Part shown: positions 61,421 through 64,000 of the stretch, one piece after another | Position numbering within the stretch: the stretch's first letter is position 1 | Layout: every line of letters starts with the position of its first letter | Assembly (NCBI GenBank): GCA_964356335.1 | Contig: CAYHHI010000013.1 | Span: 1-64,000, forward strand | DNA from: CAYHHI01 sp964356335 | Lineage (GTDB): Bacteria > Arandabacterota > Arandabacteria > Arandabacterales > Arandabacteraceae | Length of the DNA: 64,000 bases | Direction: 5' to 3' | Notes under the pieces: model-generated | What the model was told of the DNA's origin: nothing | Seen by the model: the letters and a program-made list of their open reading frames with translations, nothing else | Database searches by the model: none | Position numbers and translations under genes: made by a program

Positions 61421-62187
61421 TATGCCGTGCCTCTAGTGCTGAGCAGATTCTCCACCTTCGCTATGTCTGCCGGGACGTCAACACAGGGGCTTCGGGAGTC
61501 GACAACCGCCACCTCTATCTTGATGCCGAGGAAGAGGGCCCTCAGCTGCTCCAGCGACTCCAATTCCTCGGTCTCGCAGGGTGGGGCCTGAGTGATCTCG
61601 AGCAATGCAGCGCGGCTGTATCCATAGGTGCCCACATGCCTGAAATACGTTGAGGCCTCAAGATCGATGTCGGCTCCCCTGTCAAGATACTTCTTCGGAA
61701 AGGGGATTGCATGTCTCGAAAAATACATGGCATGGCAATCCTTCGTCACGACCACCTTGACCACGTTCTGGTCGAAGAGCCCGCTCCTCGCCGCGATCCG
61801 TGTGACCAGTGTTGCCATGGGCGCGCCTTCAAGGAGCATCCCGGCGCACCTGTCGACCAGGCGAGGGTCTATCAGAGGCTCATCCCCCTGCACATTTATG
61901 TAATAAGGGGCTTCAAGGCGGCCCGCAACCTCAGCAACCCTGTCGGTGCCAGATCTGTGCTCCGCCGATGTCATCATCACCTCGCCCCCGAAGACCTCCA
62001 CAGCCCGTCTTATCCTCTCGTCGTCGGTGGCAACGATCACTCGCGAGAGCAGGTGAGCCCTGGATGTCATCTCATGAACATGCTGGATCATGGGCTTGCC
62101 CGCAATCAGCGCAAGGGGCTTGCCGGGAAACCGCGTAGAACCGTACCTCGCGGGAATTACGCCTATGATTGGGCCCGTCTCAGGCAC
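61420..62187 (-). CDS. kdsB: CMP-Kdo synthetase
   Basis: 3-deoxy-manno-octulosonate cytidylyltransferase activates Kdo with CTP for transfer to lipid A. The N-terminal PARYGSTRFPGKPL is diagnostic; VATDDERI, MTSAEHRSGTDR and NVQGDEPLI follow. Length 255 aa. The GTG start overlaps the fumarase beta gene by 8 nt; the GGAGG of that region is 12 nt away, longer than ideal. Confidence 0.97.
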   Translation of the reverse strand: MPETGPIIGVIPARYGSTRFPGKPLALIAGKPMIQHVHEMTSRAHLLSRVIVATDDERIRRAVEVFGGEVMMTSAEHRSGTDRVAEVAGRLEAPYYINVQGDEPLIDPRLVDRCAGMLLEGAPMATLVTRIAARSGLFDQNVVKVVVTKDCHAMYFSRHAIPFPKKYLDRGADIDLEASTYFRHVGTYGYSRAALLEITQAPPCETEELESLEQLRALFLGIKIEVAVVDSRSPCVDVPADIAKVENLLSTRGTA

Positions 62188-62740
62188 TTATCTTGTAAGC
62201 CTCCTTACCCTTCTGGTAGAGGTCGTCACCAAACATATCTATGGCTACGATCAGGGGTAAGTCCTTCACTTCCATGATCCTTATCGCCTCGGCACCTAGC
62301 TCCTGGTAGGCAATGACGTCAGACTTGGTTATCGACTTCGAGATCAGGGCGCCGGCGCCGCCGACCGCCGCAAAGTAAACCGCGCCGTGCTGCTTCATGG
62401 CCAGCTTCACCTGTTCGGAGCGAGGCCCCTTGCCTATCATACCTTTGAGGCCCTTGCTGATAAGAAGCGGAGCATAGGCGTCCATTCGGCCCGACGTGGT
62501 GGGCCCTGCTGAACCCACTGCATAACCCGGTTTCGCGGGCGAAGGTCCCACATAATAGATGACCGCGCCTTCGAGATCAAACGGCAGCTTCTGGTTCTTA
62601 TCGATCAGATCCACTATCCTCTTATGAGCTGCATCCCGTGCCGTATATATTGCACCGGTGAGCGTCACCTTATCCCCTATCTTGAGGTCTTTGAGATCAT
62701 CGTTGGTAAGCGGTGTGCTTAGGCTTTTGATCTTTGCCAT
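62180..62740 (-). CDS. Fe-S fumarate hydratase, beta subunit
   Basis: C-terminal (beta) subunit of a two-subunit class I fumarase/tartrate dehydratase-type hydro-lyase, 186 aa. The family segments GAIYTARDAAHKRI, SAGPTTSGRMDAY and GKGPRSEQVKLA are visible; VYFAAVGGAGALISKS follows. Whether fumarate or tartrate is the substrate cannot be decided by sequence reading; fumarate is more likely in a housekeeping setting. ATG with GGAGG six bases upstream. It follows the alpha subunit by 18 nt. Confidence 0.92.
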   Translation of the reverse strand: MAKIKSLSTPLTNDDLKDLKIGDKVTLTGAIYTARDAAHKRIVDLIDKNQKLPFDLEGAVIYYVGPSPAKPGYAVGSAGPTTSGRMDAYAPLLISKGLKGMIGKGPRSEQVKLAMKQHGAVYFAAVGGAGALISKSITKSDVIAYQELGAEAIRIMEVKDLPLIVAIDMFGDDLYQKGKEAYKISA

Positions 62741-62758
62741 GTCGATCCTCCAGTGTCC

Positions 62759-63601
62759 CTATATCACTCTGTGTCCGTGCCTTGATGCATGACAGTTGAT
62801 GTTAACGGCAGCCGGTAGGGAAGCAATATGACATGGATAGGTCTCGATGTGCACGTCTAGCGCCGTTACTCTTCCCCCGAGCCCCTGAGGCCCTATGCCA
62901 GTGGCATTCACGCGCCTCAGCAGTTCATCTTCGATCTCGGCGTAAAAGGGATCGGGATGGCGGCTCCCCAGCGGCCGCAGAAGCGCCTTCTTGGCAAGAA
63001 AAGCGCATTTCTCAAATGTGCCTCCTATGCCCACACCAACAACGATGGGGGGACACGGGTTTCCGCCGGAGGCCTCGACCCTTTCGACAACGAAATTCTT
63101 GACACCCTCTATACCATCAGAGGGCTTGAGCATCTTCACGCCACTCATGTTTTCGCTACCGCCGCCCTTCGGAGCCACGGTCACCCTGACCTTGTCCCCG
63201 GGCACGATGCTAAAGTGGACGACGGGAGGTGTGTTGTCGCCCGTATTGACGCGCCTTATCGGATCGGAGAGAATTGACTTCCTCAAGAAACCCTCGGTAT
63301 ATCCTTTCCCCACACCGTCTGCGATCGCCTGATTGATGTCTCCCCCAACGAAATGCACATCTTGCCCGACGTCAAGGAAGATCACGGTGAAGCCGGTGTC
63401 CTGGCAAATCGGAATCCTCTCTTCCCGTGCGATGCGCGCATTATCGAGCAACATCGCAAGGATCTCCTTACCGGTCGGTGACTCCTCAACATCGATCATT
63501 TTCTTGATATAGGCAATCTCCTCATCGCCAAGAACCAAGTTTGTCGAAATCGAAAGATCCTTTACGGCATTGCTGACCAATTTGACGTCAACTTCCCGCA
63601 C
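62759..63601 (-). CDS. Fe-S fumarate hydratase, alpha subunit
   Basis: Catalytic alpha subunit of the class I Fe-S hydro-lyase; it carries the oxygen-labile [4Fe-4S] cluster. The three ligand cysteines are likely those in ICQDTG, NPCPPI and EKCAF. GGGSENMSGVKML and VGVGIGGTFEKC are conserved. I choose GTG at 63601 (REVDVKLVSN...), with GGAGGT six bases upstream, giving 280 aa, the usual length; a frame from 63661 adds 20 Gly/Pro-rich residues unlike the family. Confidence 0.93.
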   Translation of the reverse strand: MREVDVKLVSNAVKDLSISTNLVLGDEEIAYIKKMIDVEESPTGKEILAMLLDNARIAREERIPICQDTGFTVIFLDVGQDVHFVGGDINQAIADGVGKGYTEGFLRKSILSDPIRRVNTGDNTPPVVHFSIVPGDKVRVTVAPKGGGSENMSGVKMLKPSDGIEGVKNFVVERVEASGGNPCPPIVVGVGIGGTFEKCAFLAKKALLRPLGSRHPDPFYAEIEDELLRRVNATGIGPQGLGGRVTALDVHIETYPCHIASLPAAVNINCHASRHGHRVI

Positions 63602-63644
63602 AGATTGACCTCCACTTGTTGGCCCTGGGCCTCTTGCCCCCAAC

Positions 63645-64000
63645 TCAGAGCGCGTGTTCAAGCACGACTATCCGCTCACCGCAAAGATTCTCTTTCTTGA
63701 TCTCGATCTCGGAGTTACCCGGTCTCTCATGGTTGCCTGCAAGCGACAGGAAATCCTCGACCGGCTTCACGGGAAAATTAAGGGACTCGGTTTTGAAGTG
63801 CATGGGAATCACGATGGAAGGCCGGAGCGATTTCATCACGGCAACGGCCTCCTTCGGGCCTATAGTGAAGAGCCCGCCGACAGGAATCAGCAAGACATCC
63901 ACCTTGCCTATGGCGCTCACTTCTTCATCGGAAAGGGAATGCCCTAGGTCGCCCAGATGGGCAATCCTCAGCCCATCCATCTCGATCACGTGGACGATGT
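63645..64000 (-). CDS. UlaG-like metallo-beta-lactamase-fold hydrolase (N-terminus beyond right edge)
   Basis: The C-terminal ~118 codons of a metal-dependent hydrolase of the UlaG/YtnP-type MBL superfamily. The segment LRIAHLGDLGH matches the metal-binding Asp/His region, and IVIPMHFKTE supplies the last His. The HxHxDH motif would lie beyond the window. It is open at the right edge, so the true start is not seen. It is upstream of the fumarase genes on the same strand, 43 nt apart. Confidence 0.85.
   Translation of the reverse strand, partial: IVHVIEMDGLRIAHLGDLGHSLSDEEVSAIGKVDVLLIPVGGLFTIGPKEAVAVMKSLRPSIVIPMHFKTESLNFPVKPVEDFLSLAGNHERPGNSEIEIKKENLCGERIVVLEHAL

Noticed and set aside
1..64000. 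CRISPR arrays, insertion sequences, prophage or integron features
   Set aside because: No regularly spaced repeats, transposase, integrase or phage genes were seen; gene order is housekeeping throughout.

Overview
The window reads as a contiguous, gene-dense piece of a bacterial chromosome from a Gram-negative organism with moderately high GC. It carries an LPS export and Kdo pathway (lptB, lptC-like, lptF/G, kdsA, kdsB, kdsC, kdsD, an LpxL-type acyltransferase) and a SprA-type outer-membrane translocon protein. SprA is known as the type IX secretion translocon of Bacteroidota and relatives, so the FCB superphylum or a related uncultured lineage is the best guess. The phylum cannot be fixed from this sequence alone. 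I see no tRNA, rRNA, IS element, phage gene or CRISPR array.

Layout. 1-9.7 kb: uvrA (cut by the left edge), a candidate 6S RNA transcribed divergently from it, then a minus-strand run of recD2, moeA, a Tat-tagged AmrS-like radical SAM protein and a Tat-tagged DUF362 protein, and a group 2 sigma-70-family factor. 9.7-14.2 kb: a large TPR-GAF-AAA+-Fis sigma-54 activator, a small secreted protein upstream of it, and a DksA-type zinc-finger protein with a histone-H1-like tail. 14.5-21.9 kb: pyruvoyl arginine decarboxylase, asnS, a Na/Pi cotransporter, and the plus-strand pair TPR membrane protein/DUF4388 protein. 21.9-36.2 kb: the classical rimP-nusA-ylxR-infB-ylxP-rbfA-nrnA-truB-ribF-rpsO-pnp-M16 peptidase cluster, continuing into a Cys-rich protein, dut, a polysaccharide deacetylase and a UbiA prenyltransferase. 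36.3-44.5 kb: sprA and, divergently, two LptF/LptG permeases. 44.6-57.2 kb: ahcY, metK, a sugar nucleotidyltransferase, a PGI/PMI, a regulatory PTS (ptsI, ptsH, hprK) without EII genes, hpf, lipA, rpoN, lptB, lptC-like and the lpxL-like gene. 57.4-64 kb: kdsD, kdsC, kdsA, pyrG, kdsB, two-subunit fumarase and a metallo-beta-lactamase-fold protein cut by the right edge.

How the parts fit. The clearest theme beyond housekeeping is sigma-54 control. rpoN is here, as is an enhancer-binding protein with an intact GAFTDA loop, and I find three -24/-12 elements with the correct GG-N10-GC spacing: in front of the group 2 sigma factor, sprA, and the lpxL-lptC-lptB-rpoN run. The small secreted protein, the TPR-containing activator, the sigma-54 promoter and the sigma factor lie in order and end in a terminator, so they may form a signal-activator-sigma cascade. 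Many genes overlap by 4 nt (ATGA/GTGA) or start at GTG/TTG after a good Shine-Dalgarno. Several proposed starts are therefore downstream of the longest open frame.
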